A stretch of 64,000 bases of DNA, taken from positions 186,001-250,000 of the forward strand of contig NZ_BIFH01000027.1 of the NCBI RefSeq assembly GCF_003967355.1, given 5' to 3'. Positions 56,482 through 64,000 of this stretch are shown here, in pieces. A program made the position numbers and the translations under genes. Under the pieces are notes generated by a model that ran no database searches, had not been told where the DNA came from, and worked only from the letters and a program-made list of their open reading frames with translations. Origin of the DNA: Embleya hyalina. GTDB lineage: Bacteria > Actinomycetota > Actinomycetes > Streptomycetales > Streptomycetaceae. Positions within the stretch are counted from its first letter, which is position 1. Each line of letters opens with the position of its first letter.

Positions 56482-59400
56482 TCAGGCGCCCGCCGCGACC
56501 GGCGCCGCCGCGTGCTCGCGTTCCAGGAGCGTGCGGAACTCCCCGGGAGCGGTGCTCAGTTCCGCCCACGTGCCGCGTTGGCGGATACGCCCCTGGGCCA
56601 GGACCACAATCTCGTCGACCGCGTCCAGACCGGTGAGGCGGTGGGTCACCAGGAGGGTGGTCCGGCCCCGGGTGGCGTCGAGCAGGTCGGCGGTCAGCGC
56701 GTCGGCCGTGGGCAGGTCGAGGTGTTCGGCCGGCTCGTCCAGGAGCAGGATCTCGAAGTCGGCGAGCAGCGCGCGGGCGAGCGCGAGCCGTTGCCGCTGC
56801 CCGCCGGAGAGCCGGGCGCCGTGTTCGCCGACCATCGTGTCCAACCCCTCGGGCAGGCCGTCGACCCAGTCGAGGAGCCGGGCCCGGGCCAGCGCCGCCC
56901 GCATCGCCTCCTCGTCGCAGTCCGGCCGGGCCAGCCGCAGGTTCTCCCGCAGCGAACTGTCGAAGACGTGCGCGTCCTGCGCGCACAACCCGATCACCCG
57001 GCGCACGTCGTCCCCGGCCGCCTCGCCGAGCGGTACACCGCCCAACGTCACCGTGCCCGCCGCCGGCTCCAGGAAGCGCAGCAGCACATTGGCCAGCGTG
57101 GTCTTGCCCGACCCGCTCGGCCCGACCACCGCGAGCCGCTTGCCGGGCGTCAGGTCGAGGTCGACCCCGACCAGGGCCGGCGGGCCGTCGGGGGTCCAGC
57201 GGGCGGACAGGTCGCGCACCCGCAACGGCCGCGGCGCGGCGGGCAGCACGACCGGCGCGGCCGGCTCGCGCACCGGCTCCGGGGCGTCCAGCACCTCGAA
57301 CACCCGGGCCGCGGCCCGTCGGGACGCCTCCAGGTGCCGGCCCGCGGCGGGCAGCACGACGGTGGCCTCGAACGCGGCCAACGGGGTGAGCACCACCAGC
57401 GCGAGCAGCACGCCGTCCAGCCGGTCGGCGTGCACCGCGGCGACGCCGACCAGGGCCGAGGCCCACACGGTCGCGCCGGCCACCAGCGCGGCCAGGCCCG
57501 CGCCGACGCCCGCGCCCCGGGCCTGGCCCGCCTCGGTCGCCCGCAACCGGGCGTCCACCTCGGCCACCTCGGCGAGTCGGGCGGGGGCGCGGCCGGCGGC
57601 GATCAACTCGGGGGTGCCGCGCAGCAGGTCGACCACGGCGGCGGAGAGCTCACCCCGGACGGCCGCGACCCGGCGCTCGGCCCGCCGGGCGACCCGGGCG
57701 GCCGTCCACGGCACCAGCACACCGGCGGCGAGCAGGCCCACCAGCAGCACCGCGCCGGCCTCCGGCAGCACCAGGGCGACGGTGAGTACCGCTCCCGCGC
57801 CGACCACCGCCGCCACACAGGCGGGCAACAGCGCCCGCAGGAAGAAGTCCTGCACCGCGTCCACGTCGGCGACCAACCGGGACAGCAGGTCCCCGCGACG
57901 GAAGGCGGGCAGCCCCGTCGGCGCCAACCGCTCCAGCCGCTCGTACACCCGAACCCGCAGCCGGGCCAGGATCCGAAACGCCGCGTCGTGCCCGATCAGC
58001 CGCTCGGCGTACCGGAACACCGCACGCGAGACGCCGAAGGCCCGGACCCCGGTCACCGCGACCATCAGCGTCAGAACCGGCGGGTGTTCGGACGCCCGCG
58101 AAATCAACCACGCCGAGGTGGCCATGAGCCCGACCGAACTACCGAGCGCGAGCGCCCCGCACACCACCGCCAGCGCGAGCCGCCCCCGCAACGGCCGGGC
58201 CAGCGCGAGCAGCCGCCGCCCGGGACCGGCCGGCGCGGGAGCCGGCGAGCCCGGCGCGGGCGGTACGGCGGACGCGCCGCCCGAGCCCGAGGCCCCCGAC
58301 GAAGTCGGCGAGCCGGCCGAGCCCACCGCCTCCGCGGCCACCTCCGCCGACACCGCCGCGACGTCACCCGCCGCCTCCGCCGCGCGCATCGTGTCCACCC
58401 GGGCCCGGGCCCCGACCGCCGCGTGCGCCCCGATCGGCGCAGCCCCGGCGACCGAGCCCCCCGCCGACGCGCCCCCCACCGTCACCACCCGATCCGCCAA
58501 CGGCAACAGCGCGGGTCGGTGCGCCACCAGGATCACCGTGCGGCCCACCGCCAACCGGCCGACCGCCTCGACGACGGTCGCCTCGCTGTCCCCGTCCAGG
58601 TTCGAGGTCGGCTCGTCGAGCAGCAGGATCGGGCGGTCGGCCAGGAACGCCCGGGCCAGCGCGAGGCGTTGCCGCTGCCCGGCGGACAGGCCCGCCCCGT
58701 CCTCGCCCAGCGGCGCGTCGAGGCCCCCCGCGCGGGCCACGAAGTCGGCCGCCCCCGCGTCGGCCAGCGCCCGGTCCACCTCGGCGTCGTCCGCGTCCGG
58801 CCGGGCCAGTCGTACGTTCGCCCCGATCGTGCCCGCGAACAGGTAGGGCCGCTGCGGCACCCACGCGATGTGCGCCCGCCACGCCCGCGGATCGAGATCG
58901 GCCAGGTCCACCCCGCCGACGGTGACCCGACCCGACGTCGGCCGCACGAAGCCGAGCAGCACCGCGAGCAGGGTGGATTTGCCGCACCCGCTCGGACCGG
59001 TCAGCGCCACCGTCTCGCCGGGCCGCACGGTCAGGTCCACGTCCGCCGGCGCGGCGTCCGCGCGTCCCTCGCGCCGCACCGTCACCCCGTGCAGCACCAG
59101 GTCGGCCGAGCGCGGATCCGGCACCGGCGCGGTCCCGGCGGGAGCGTCCGGCGCGGTCTCCAGCACCTCGAACACCCGTTCCGCGGCGCTGACTCCCTCG
59201 ACGCTCGCGTGATACTCGGCGCCGACCTGACGCAGCGGCAGATACGCCTCGGGCGCCAGGATCAGCACCACGAGCGCGGTCTCCAGACCCAGGTCCCCGT
59301 CGACGAGGCGCAGGCCCACGCCGACCGCGACGAGCGCGACCGAGATGGTGGCGAGCAGCTCCAGGGCGAAGGAGGACAGGAACGCGATCCGCAGGGTCTT

Positions 59401-60105
59401 GAGGGTGGCCCGGCGGTAGTCGTCGGTGATCGTCCGGATCGACGCGGCCTGGGCCCTGGCCCGCCCGAACACCTTCAGCGTCGGCAGCCCGGCGACCACG
59501 TCCAGGAAGTGCCCGGCCAGCCGGTTCAGCACGCTCCACTGCCGGTCCATGTACTTCTGCGTGGCCATCCCGATCAACGCCATGAACAGCGGGATCAGCG
59601 GAAGGGTGACCACGATCGTGACGGCCGAGATCCAGTCGCCGAACACCACTCGCGCGAGCACCGCCACCGGCACCGTGACGGACAGCACCAGCTGCGGCAG
59701 ATACCGCGCGAAGTAGCCGTCGAGCGCGTCCACGCCCCGGATGGCGAGCGTGGTCAGCTCACCCGACCGCTCCCGGTTCAGCCAGGCCGGACCGAGCCGG
59801 ACCACGTGCGCGAGCAGGCGCGCGCGCAACTGCGACTTCACCGCGGCCGAGGTCCGGTGCGCGACCACCTCGGTGAGCCAGGAGATCGCCGAGCGGGCCG
59901 CGATCACGCCGGCCAGCAGGCCCAGCTCCGGCCACAGGTCGCCGACCCCGGCGCCCTCCTCGAAGGCCGCCACGATCACCCGGGCGAGCAGTGCCGCCTG
60001 GACGAGCACGAGGCCCGCGCCCGCTGTGCCCAACACCACCGTCAGGGCCAGAAAGCCGCGGGTGGCCCGGGCGTGGGTCAGCAGGCGCGGGTCGACAGGC
60101 TTCAC
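56482..60105 (-). CDS. cydDC: Fused CydD-CydC ABC exporter
   Basis: A 1207-aa fusion. CydD half at 1-545: membrane domain, Walker A GPSGCGKST (370-378) and signature LSAGQ (473-477). CydC half at about 629-1207: membrane domain, Walker A GPSGSGKTT and signature LSGGQ. An Ala/Gly/Pro/Ser-rich linker (545-628) joins them. The pair exports cysteine or glutathione-type thiols and is needed to assemble cytochrome bd oxidase. The GTG at 60105 follows an AGAGAG stretch. It lies 82 bases downstream of cydB. Confidence 0.96.
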   Translation of the reverse strand: MKPVDPRLLTHARATRGFLALTVVLGTAGAGLVLVQAALLARVIVAAFEEGAGVGDLWPELGLLAGVIAARSAISWLTEVVAHRTSAAVKSQLRARLLAHVVRLGPAWLNRERSGELTTLAIRGVDALDGYFARYLPQLVLSVTVPVAVLARVVFGDWISAVTIVVTLPLIPLFMALIGMATQKYMDRQWSVLNRLAGHFLDVVAGLPTLKVFGRARAQAASIRTITDDYRRATLKTLRIAFLSSFALELLATISVALVAVGVGLRLVDGDLGLETALVVLILAPEAYLPLRQVGAEYHASVEGVSAAERVFEVLETAPDAPAGTAPVPDPRSADLVLHGVTVRREGRADAAPADVDLTVRPGETVALTGPSGCGKSTLLAVLLGFVRPTSGRVTVGGVDLADLDPRAWRAHIAWVPQRPYLFAGTIGANVRLARPDADDAEVDRALADAGAADFVARAGGLDAPLGEDGAGLSAGQRQRLALARAFLADRPILLLDEPTSNLDGDSEATVVEAVGRLAVGRTVILVAHRPALLPLADRVVTVGGASAGGSVAGAAPIGAHAAVGARARVDTMRAAEAAGDVAAVSAEVAAEAVGSAGSPTSSGASGSGGASAVPPAPGSPAPAPAGPGRRLLALARPLRGRLALAVVCGALALGSSVGLMATSAWLISRASEHPPVLTLMVAVTGVRAFGVSRAVFRYAERLIGHDAAFRILARLRVRVYERLERLAPTGLPAFRRGDLLSRLVADVDAVQDFFLRALLPACVAAVVGAGAVLTVALVLPEAGAVLLVGLLAAGVLVPWTAARVARRAERRVAAVRGELSAAVVDLLRGTPELIAAGRAPARLAEVAEVDARLRATEAGQARGAGVGAGLAALVAGATVWASALVGVAAVHADRLDGVLLALVVLTPLAAFEATVVLPAAGRHLEASRRAAARVFEVLDAPEPVREPAAPVVLPAAPRPLRVRDLSARWTPDGPPALVGVDLDLTPGKRLAVVGPSGSGKTTLANVLLRFLEPAAGTVTLGGVPLGEAAGDDVRRVIGLCAQDAHVFDSSLRENLRLARPDCDEEAMRAALARARLLDWVDGLPEGLDTMVGEHGARLSGGQRQRLALARALLADFEILLLDEPAEHLDLPTADALTADLLDATRGRTTLLVTHRLTGLDAVDEIVVLAQGRIRQRGTWAELSTAPGEFRTLLEREHAAAPVAAGA

Positions 60106-60187
60106 GATCGGCTCTCTTCGCTACGTCGTTGCGTCGCCGCACCGGGGCCGGCGGACCCATCGGGCCGCCGGCCCCTGCGCCGAACCC

Positions 60188-61225
60188 CTACTTCCCCACC
60201 AGATCGGCCGCCGCCGCCCCGAACGCCGGCTTGGTCGGGATGCTCTTGGTGCTGATCCGCCTGCGGAACACCCAGTACGTCCACGCCTGGTAGCAGAGCA
60301 CGATCGGGGTCATGAAGGCGGCGACCCAGGTCATGATCTTCAGCGTGTACGGCGTCGAGGACGCGTTGTGGATGGTCAGGTCCCACGCCGAGTCCAGGCT
60401 CGAGGGCATCACGTTCGGGAACAGCGACAGGAACAACATCGCCACCGCCGCGATCACCGTCACGCCCGACATCGCGAACGCCCAGCCCTCGCGCCCGATC
60501 CGGTTCATCGCCAACGCGCCGACCAGGGCCGCGACCGCGACGATCAGCGCGACCAGGGTACGGCCGTTGCCGTGCTCGGCCTGGGTCCAGATCAGGAACG
60601 CCGCCGCGAGCACCGCGGTGACCAGGCCGAGGCGTCCGGCCAGCGCGCGCGCCCGGCCCCGGATGTCGCCGTCGGTCTTGAGCGCGACGAACACCGCGCC
60701 GTGGAAGGTGAACAGCACCGTGGTGACCACGCCGCCGAGCAGGGCGTACGGGTTGAGCAGGTCGAACAGGTCGCCGACGTACTCCTTGTTCCCGTCGATC
60801 TTCACCCCGCGCGTGATGTTCGCGAACGCCACGCCCCACAGGAACGCCGGCACCAGCGAGCCCCAGAAGATCGCCTGCTCCCAGCCGCGCTTCCAGCGGT
60901 CCTCGTCGCGCTTGGCCCGGTACTCGAACGCCACCCCGCGCAGGATCAGCGCCACCAGGATCAGCAGCAGCGGCAGGTAGAAGCCGCTGAACAGGGTCGC
61001 GTACCACTCGGGGAACGCCGCGAAGGTCGCCCCGCCCGCGGTGATCAGCCACACCTCGTTGCCGTCCCAGACCGGACCGATGGTGTTGATCAGCACCCGG
61101 CGCTCGGTCTCGTTCCGGGCCAGCACCTTCGTCAGGATGCCGACGCCGAAGTCGAAGCCCTCGAGGAAGAAGTAGCCGACCCAGAGCACGGCGATCAGCA
61201 GGAACCAGAATTCGTTGAGTCCCAT
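60188..61225 (-). CDS. cydB: Cytochrome bd oxidase subunit II
   Basis: A 345-aa membrane subunit with about nine helices. LNEFWFLLIAVLWVGYFFLE, FGVGILTK, GPVWDGNEVWLITAGGATFAAFP and LFTFHGAVFVALKT are CydB signatures. It is 17 bases downstream of cydA. Confidence 0.97.
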   Translation of the reverse strand: MGLNEFWFLLIAVLWVGYFFLEGFDFGVGILTKVLARNETERRVLINTIGPVWDGNEVWLITAGGATFAAFPEWYATLFSGFYLPLLLILVALILRGVAFEYRAKRDEDRWKRGWEQAIFWGSLVPAFLWGVAFANITRGVKIDGNKEYVGDLFDLLNPYALLGGVVTTVLFTFHGAVFVALKTDGDIRGRARALAGRLGLVTAVLAAAFLIWTQAEHGNGRTLVALIVAVAALVGALAMNRIGREGWAFAMSGVTVIAAVAMLFLSLFPNVMPSSLDSAWDLTIHNASSTPYTLKIMTWVAAFMTPIVLCYQAWTYWVFRRRISTKSIPTKPAFGAAAADLVGK

Positions 61226-61242
61226 GACCCTCTCCCTCTCCC

Positions 61243-62679
61243 CTAGTACGCGAAGGCGAGCGGCCGGTCGGCGTCCTCGCCCCCGCCCGACGGATCGTCG
61301 GGGTGCTTGTCCGCGGTCGGCTTGATCGGTTCGGGGCCGGCCTTGACGTAGCGCCGGATCAGGCCGAGTTCGACCACCGCGAGCGCGCCGTAGAGCAGGG
61401 TGAACACGATCAGCGAGGTGAGCACCTCACCCGTGGACACGCTCGGCGACACTCCCGCCTCGGTCTTGAGCACCCCGAACACCAGCCACGGCTGGCGGCC
61501 CATCTCGGTGAAGATCCAGCCGAACGAGTTGGCCGCGAACGGGAACGCGATGGTCCACAGGCCGACGCGGTACACCCACGGGTTGCTCGGCAGCTCCCGC
61601 TTGCGCCGGGTCAGCCACAGCCCGACCAGGCCGATGCCCGCGGTGACCATGCCCACGCCGATCATCAGCCGGAACGACCAGTAGGTGACGAAGATGTTGG
61701 GCCGGTAGTCGCCGGGGCCGTACTTGACCACCGACTGCTCCTGGAGGTCGTTGATCCCCGGCAACTCGGCGTTGAAGTCGTTCTTGGCCAGGAAGGACAG
61801 CGCGCCCGGGACCTCTATCGCGACCTTGTTGTGACCCTTTTGCACGTCGCCGTAGGAAAAGATCGAGAACGGCGCCGGCTTGGAGGTCTCCCACAGCGCC
61901 TCGGCCGAGGCCATCTTCATCGGCTGCTGGTCGTACATCAGCTTGCCCTGCATGTCGCCGGTGAGCGCGAGGCCGACGCCGGCGAGCACCGAGACCCACA
62001 GGCCGAGCCGGAGCGAGGGGCGAAAGACCGCGACCTCGTTGCGCTTGCGCAGGTGCCAGCAGCTGATCCCGATCAGGAAGCCGCCGGCGACCAGGAACGC
62101 GGCCGGGAGGATGTGCAGGAACGCGGCGATCGCGGTGTTGTTGGTGAGCACCGCCACGAAGTCGGTCAGCTCGGCGCGTCCGGTCTCCGGGTTGATCCGG
62201 TAGCCGACCGGGTGCTGCATCCACGAGTTGGCGGCGAGGATGAAGTAGGCCGACAGGATCGTGCCGATCGCGGCGGCCCAGATGGTGGCCAGATGGATCC
62301 TCTTCGGCAGGCGGTCCCAGCCGAAGATCCACAACCCCAGGAAGGTCGACTCCAGGAAGAACGCGACCAGCGCCTCGATCGCCAGCGGGGCGCCGAAGAT
62401 GTCGCCGACGAAACGCGAGTAGTCGGACCAGTTCATCCCGAACTGGAACTCCTGCACGATGCCGGTCACCAGGCCGAGCGCGAAGTTGATCAGGAAGAGC
62501 TTGCCCCAGAACTTGGTGGCCCGGAGGTAGTGCTCCCTGCCGGTGCGCACCCACGCGGTCTGCAGACAGGCGACGAGGATGGACAAACCCATCGTCAAGG
62601 GCACGAAGAGGAAGTGGTAGACGGTCGTGATGCCGAACTGCCACCGGGCTACGTCGAGTGTTTCGACGGCGAGGTCCAT
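61243..62679 (-). CDS. cydA: Cytochrome bd oxidase subunit I
   Basis: A 478-aa subunit with haems b558, b595 and d that reduces O2 with quinol. DVARWQFGITTVYHFLFVPL carries the early haem ligand His22; later GRQPWLVFGVLKT is typical. The Q-loop is short, as in Gram-positive types. GGAGG lies 12 bases before the ATG at 62679, and GAGGGG just 3. Two Rex sites lie about 160-200 bases upstream. Confidence 0.97.
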   Translation of the reverse strand: MDLAVETLDVARWQFGITTVYHFLFVPLTMGLSILVACLQTAWVRTGREHYLRATKFWGKLFLINFALGLVTGIVQEFQFGMNWSDYSRFVGDIFGAPLAIEALVAFFLESTFLGLWIFGWDRLPKRIHLATIWAAAIGTILSAYFILAANSWMQHPVGYRINPETGRAELTDFVAVLTNNTAIAAFLHILPAAFLVAGGFLIGISCWHLRKRNEVAVFRPSLRLGLWVSVLAGVGLALTGDMQGKLMYDQQPMKMASAEALWETSKPAPFSIFSYGDVQKGHNKVAIEVPGALSFLAKNDFNAELPGINDLQEQSVVKYGPGDYRPNIFVTYWSFRLMIGVGMVTAGIGLVGLWLTRRKRELPSNPWVYRVGLWTIAFPFAANSFGWIFTEMGRQPWLVFGVLKTEAGVSPSVSTGEVLTSLIVFTLLYGALAVVELGLIRRYVKAGPEPIKPTADKHPDDPSGGGEDADRPLAFAY

Positions 62680-62839
62680 GGGCCCCTCATTCCTCCTGAT
62701 CGCCGGTCGCGCCCCGCCCGCGAGCGCGCGAGGCACGTTTGGTTCACGATGCACACGCCGCCCCGCGCCCCTCGCCCGACACTCCGCCGGACGAACCCGG
62801 ATGAACCGGGATGGATGCGCAGGTTCGACAGGCACGACT

Positions 62840-62857
62840 TTGTGAATGGGTTCACAA
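62840..62857. promoter_or_regulatory. Rex operator 1 of cydABCD
   Basis: TTGTGAATGGGTTCACAA is a perfect Rex pattern (TTGTGAA-N4-TTCACAA). The dyad extends to 11-bp arms (62836-62861). Rex represses cyd when NADH/NAD+ is low; S. coelicolor cydABCD is a known Rex target. Confidence 0.93.
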
Positions 62858-62865
62858 AGTCGAGC

Positions 62866-62883
62866 TTGTGCATCCGTTCACAA
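62866..62883. promoter_or_regulatory. Rex operator 2 of cydABCD
   Basis: TTGTGCATCCGTTCACAA matches the Rex pattern with one change (C for A at position 6). It lies 8 bases after the end of operator 1. Confidence 0.75.
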
Positions 62884-62891
62884 ACACTAGC

Positions 62892-62934
62892 GAGCCCCCT
62901 CGGGCACCCTGGAGGGGGGTGCCCGAAGGGGCTC
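62892..62934 (-). terminator. Terminator after the hisC-type gene
   Basis: Eighteen-bp inverted repeat (62892-62909 with 62917-62934; one mismatch) with a 7-base loop, just past the aminotransferase stop and before the Rex sites. Confidence 0.8.
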
Positions 62935-62951
62935 ATTTCGGCTCTCGGGCG

Positions 62952-64000
62952 CTACTTCTCCATGAAACGCGCCGCCTGCTCCAGGAAGATCGTGTTGGCC
63001 TCGGTCTCGCCGATCGTGATCCGGCAACCCTCGCCCTCGAACGGGCGCACCGTGACCCCGGCCGCCTCGCACATCGCGGCGAATTCGCCGGTGCGCTCGC
63101 CGAGCCGCAGCCAGACGAAGTTGGCCTGCGAGTCGAACACCGTCCAGCCCTGGCCGATCAGCGTCTCCAGCACCCGGGTCCGCTCCCGGACCAACGCCTC
63201 GACCCGCTCCAGGAGTTCGGCCTCGGCGCCGACCGAGGCGATCGCCGCCACCTGGGCGAGCCGGTTCACCGCGAACGGCATCCCGGTCTTGCGCAGCTCG
63301 TCGGCCGCCGCCTCGTGCGCGATGGCGAAGCCCACCCGCAGGCCGGCCAGCCCGTAGGCCTTGGAGAACGTGCGCAGCACCACCACGTTCGGCCGCTCGC
63401 GGTACAGCTCGACCCCGTCCGGCACCCGCTCGTCCCGGATGAACTCGCGGTACGCCTCGTCCAGCACGACCACCACGTGGCGCGGCACCCGGTCCAGGAA
63501 CCGCTCCAACTCGGCGCGGTGGATCACCGTGCCGGTCGGGTTGTTCGGGTTGCACACGAAGACCAGCCGGGTCCGCTCGGTGATCGCCGCGGCCATCGCG
63601 TCCAGGTCGTGGCTCTCGTCGGCGAGCAGCGGGACCATCACCGGCGTCGCCCCGGCGAGCAGCACGAGCATCGGGTACGCCTCGAACGAGCGCCACGCGA
63701 AGACGACCTCGTCGCCCTCGCCGGCGGTCGCGTTGACCAACTGCTGGGCCACGGTCACCGAACCGTTGCCCACCACGATGTGCGACGCGGGCACCCCGAA
63801 CCGCTCGGCGAGCGTCTCGGCCAGCTCCGCGTTCGCCGGGTCCGGGTAGCGATTGATCTCGCCGACCGCGTCGGCCACCACCTTGTGCACGCTGGGCAGC
63901 GGCGGGTACGGGTTCTCGTTGGACGAGAGCTTGTACGCCGGTATGCCCTCGGCCACCGCGGGCGGTCGACCCGCCTTGTAGGCGGGCACCGCCGCCAGGG
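62952..64000 (-). CDS. hisC: Histidinol-phosphate/aromatic aminotransferase (5' truncated by window edge)
   Basis: A fold-type I PLP aminotransferase; about 349 residues are visible and the frame is still open at base 64000, where the family's [10 protein letters not shown] start region appears, so only a short N-terminus is missing. [21 protein letters not shown] and the PLP lysine in [15 protein letters not shown] are typical. It could be HisC or the aromatic-acid (Pat) type; sequence here does not decide. GTG 63989 is an internal codon. Confidence 0.88.
   Translation of the reverse strand, partial: LAAVPAYKAGRPPAVAEGIPAYKLSSNENPYPPLPSVHKVVADAVGEINRYPDPANAELAETLAERFGVPASHIVVGNGSVTVAQQLVNATAGEGDEVVFAWRSFEAYPMLVLLAGATPVMVPLLADESHDLDAMAAAITERTRLVFVCNPNNPTGTVIHRAELERFLDRVPRHVVVVLDEAYREFIRDERVPDGVELYRERPNVVVLRTFSKAYGLAGLRVGFAIAHEAAADELRKTGMPFAVNRLAQVAAIASVGAEAELLERVEALVRERTRVLETLIGQGWTVFDSQANFVWLRLGERTGEFAAMCEAAGVTVRPFEGEGCRITIGETEANTIFLEQAARFMEK

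Overview
The window is very GC-rich (roughly 72% by eye), has strong G/C third positions and actinobacterial gene content. The order parA-parB, cwlM, trxA-trxB, sigM, pseudokinase, murJ, NUDIX, pcnA, ino1, penicillin-binding protein, femX, rpsF-ssb-rpsR-rplI, dnaB, thiC, cydABCD matches, as I remember it, the origin-proximal core of the Streptomyces coelicolor chromosome. GTTTCACGTGAAAC parS sites, a fused cydDC gene, Rex and SigR-type sites and several leaderless GTG starts fit a member of the Streptomycetales. Nothing visible fixes the genus. I found no tRNA or rRNA gene, no CRISPR array, no insertion sequence and no prophage.

Layout. 1-2.2 kb: the end of parA, then parB and two parS sites (chromosome segregation). 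2.3-14.9 kb, almost all on the minus strand: CwlM-like amidase; trxB-trxA behind a SigR-type promoter; sigM overlapping its probable zinc anti-sigma gene; a membrane pseudokinase with a discoidin-like outer domain, next to murJ; a large secreted DUF6049 protein and a NUDIX hydrolase. 15-24 kb: leaderless pcnA, two LppU-like membrane proteins, an MFS exporter, inositol-phosphate synthase, a PadR regulator with a palindromic operator, and a class A penicillin-binding protein. 24-28.7 kb: a GT87 mannosyltransferase-like protein, an alanine-racemase-like protein, FemX and a small membrane protein. 28.9-30.7 kb: rpsF-ssb-rpsR-rplI.

30.7-35.3 kb is accessory. It holds a four-gene, fully overlapping operon (CapK/PaaK-like adenylating enzyme, ABM-like protein, YghO-like GNAT, Acg-like nitroreductase) behind a dyad operator, then a lone copper chaperone behind a CsoR-type operator. 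I know of no described system with this gene set, and it is the best candidate here for something new. 35.3-38.5 kb: a MATE exporter divergent from dnaB, with phased DnaA boxes between them. 38.5-49.7 kb is mixed: LysR regulator, orphan sensor-domain protein, mmpL plus a NarL-type two-component pair, NUDIX, LysR, a PLP gamma-family enzyme with a third parS site, a small membrane protein, cupin and TenA. 49.7-51.7 kb: TPP riboswitch and thiC. 51.7-54.5 kb: an MmyB-type XRE regulator and two redox enzymes. 54.6-62.9 kb: a DevS-like histidine kinase followed upstream by cydA-cydB-cydDC under two Rex sites. 62.9 kb to the end: a hisC-type aminotransferase cut by the window edge.

The genes form working groups: replication and segregation (parAB/parS, dnaB, ssb); envelope building (CwlM, MurJ, pseudokinase, PBP, FemX, alanine-racemase-like protein); redox and respiration (SigR-trxBA, Rex-cyd, DevS-like kinase, FMN reductase); thiamin (thiC, TenA).
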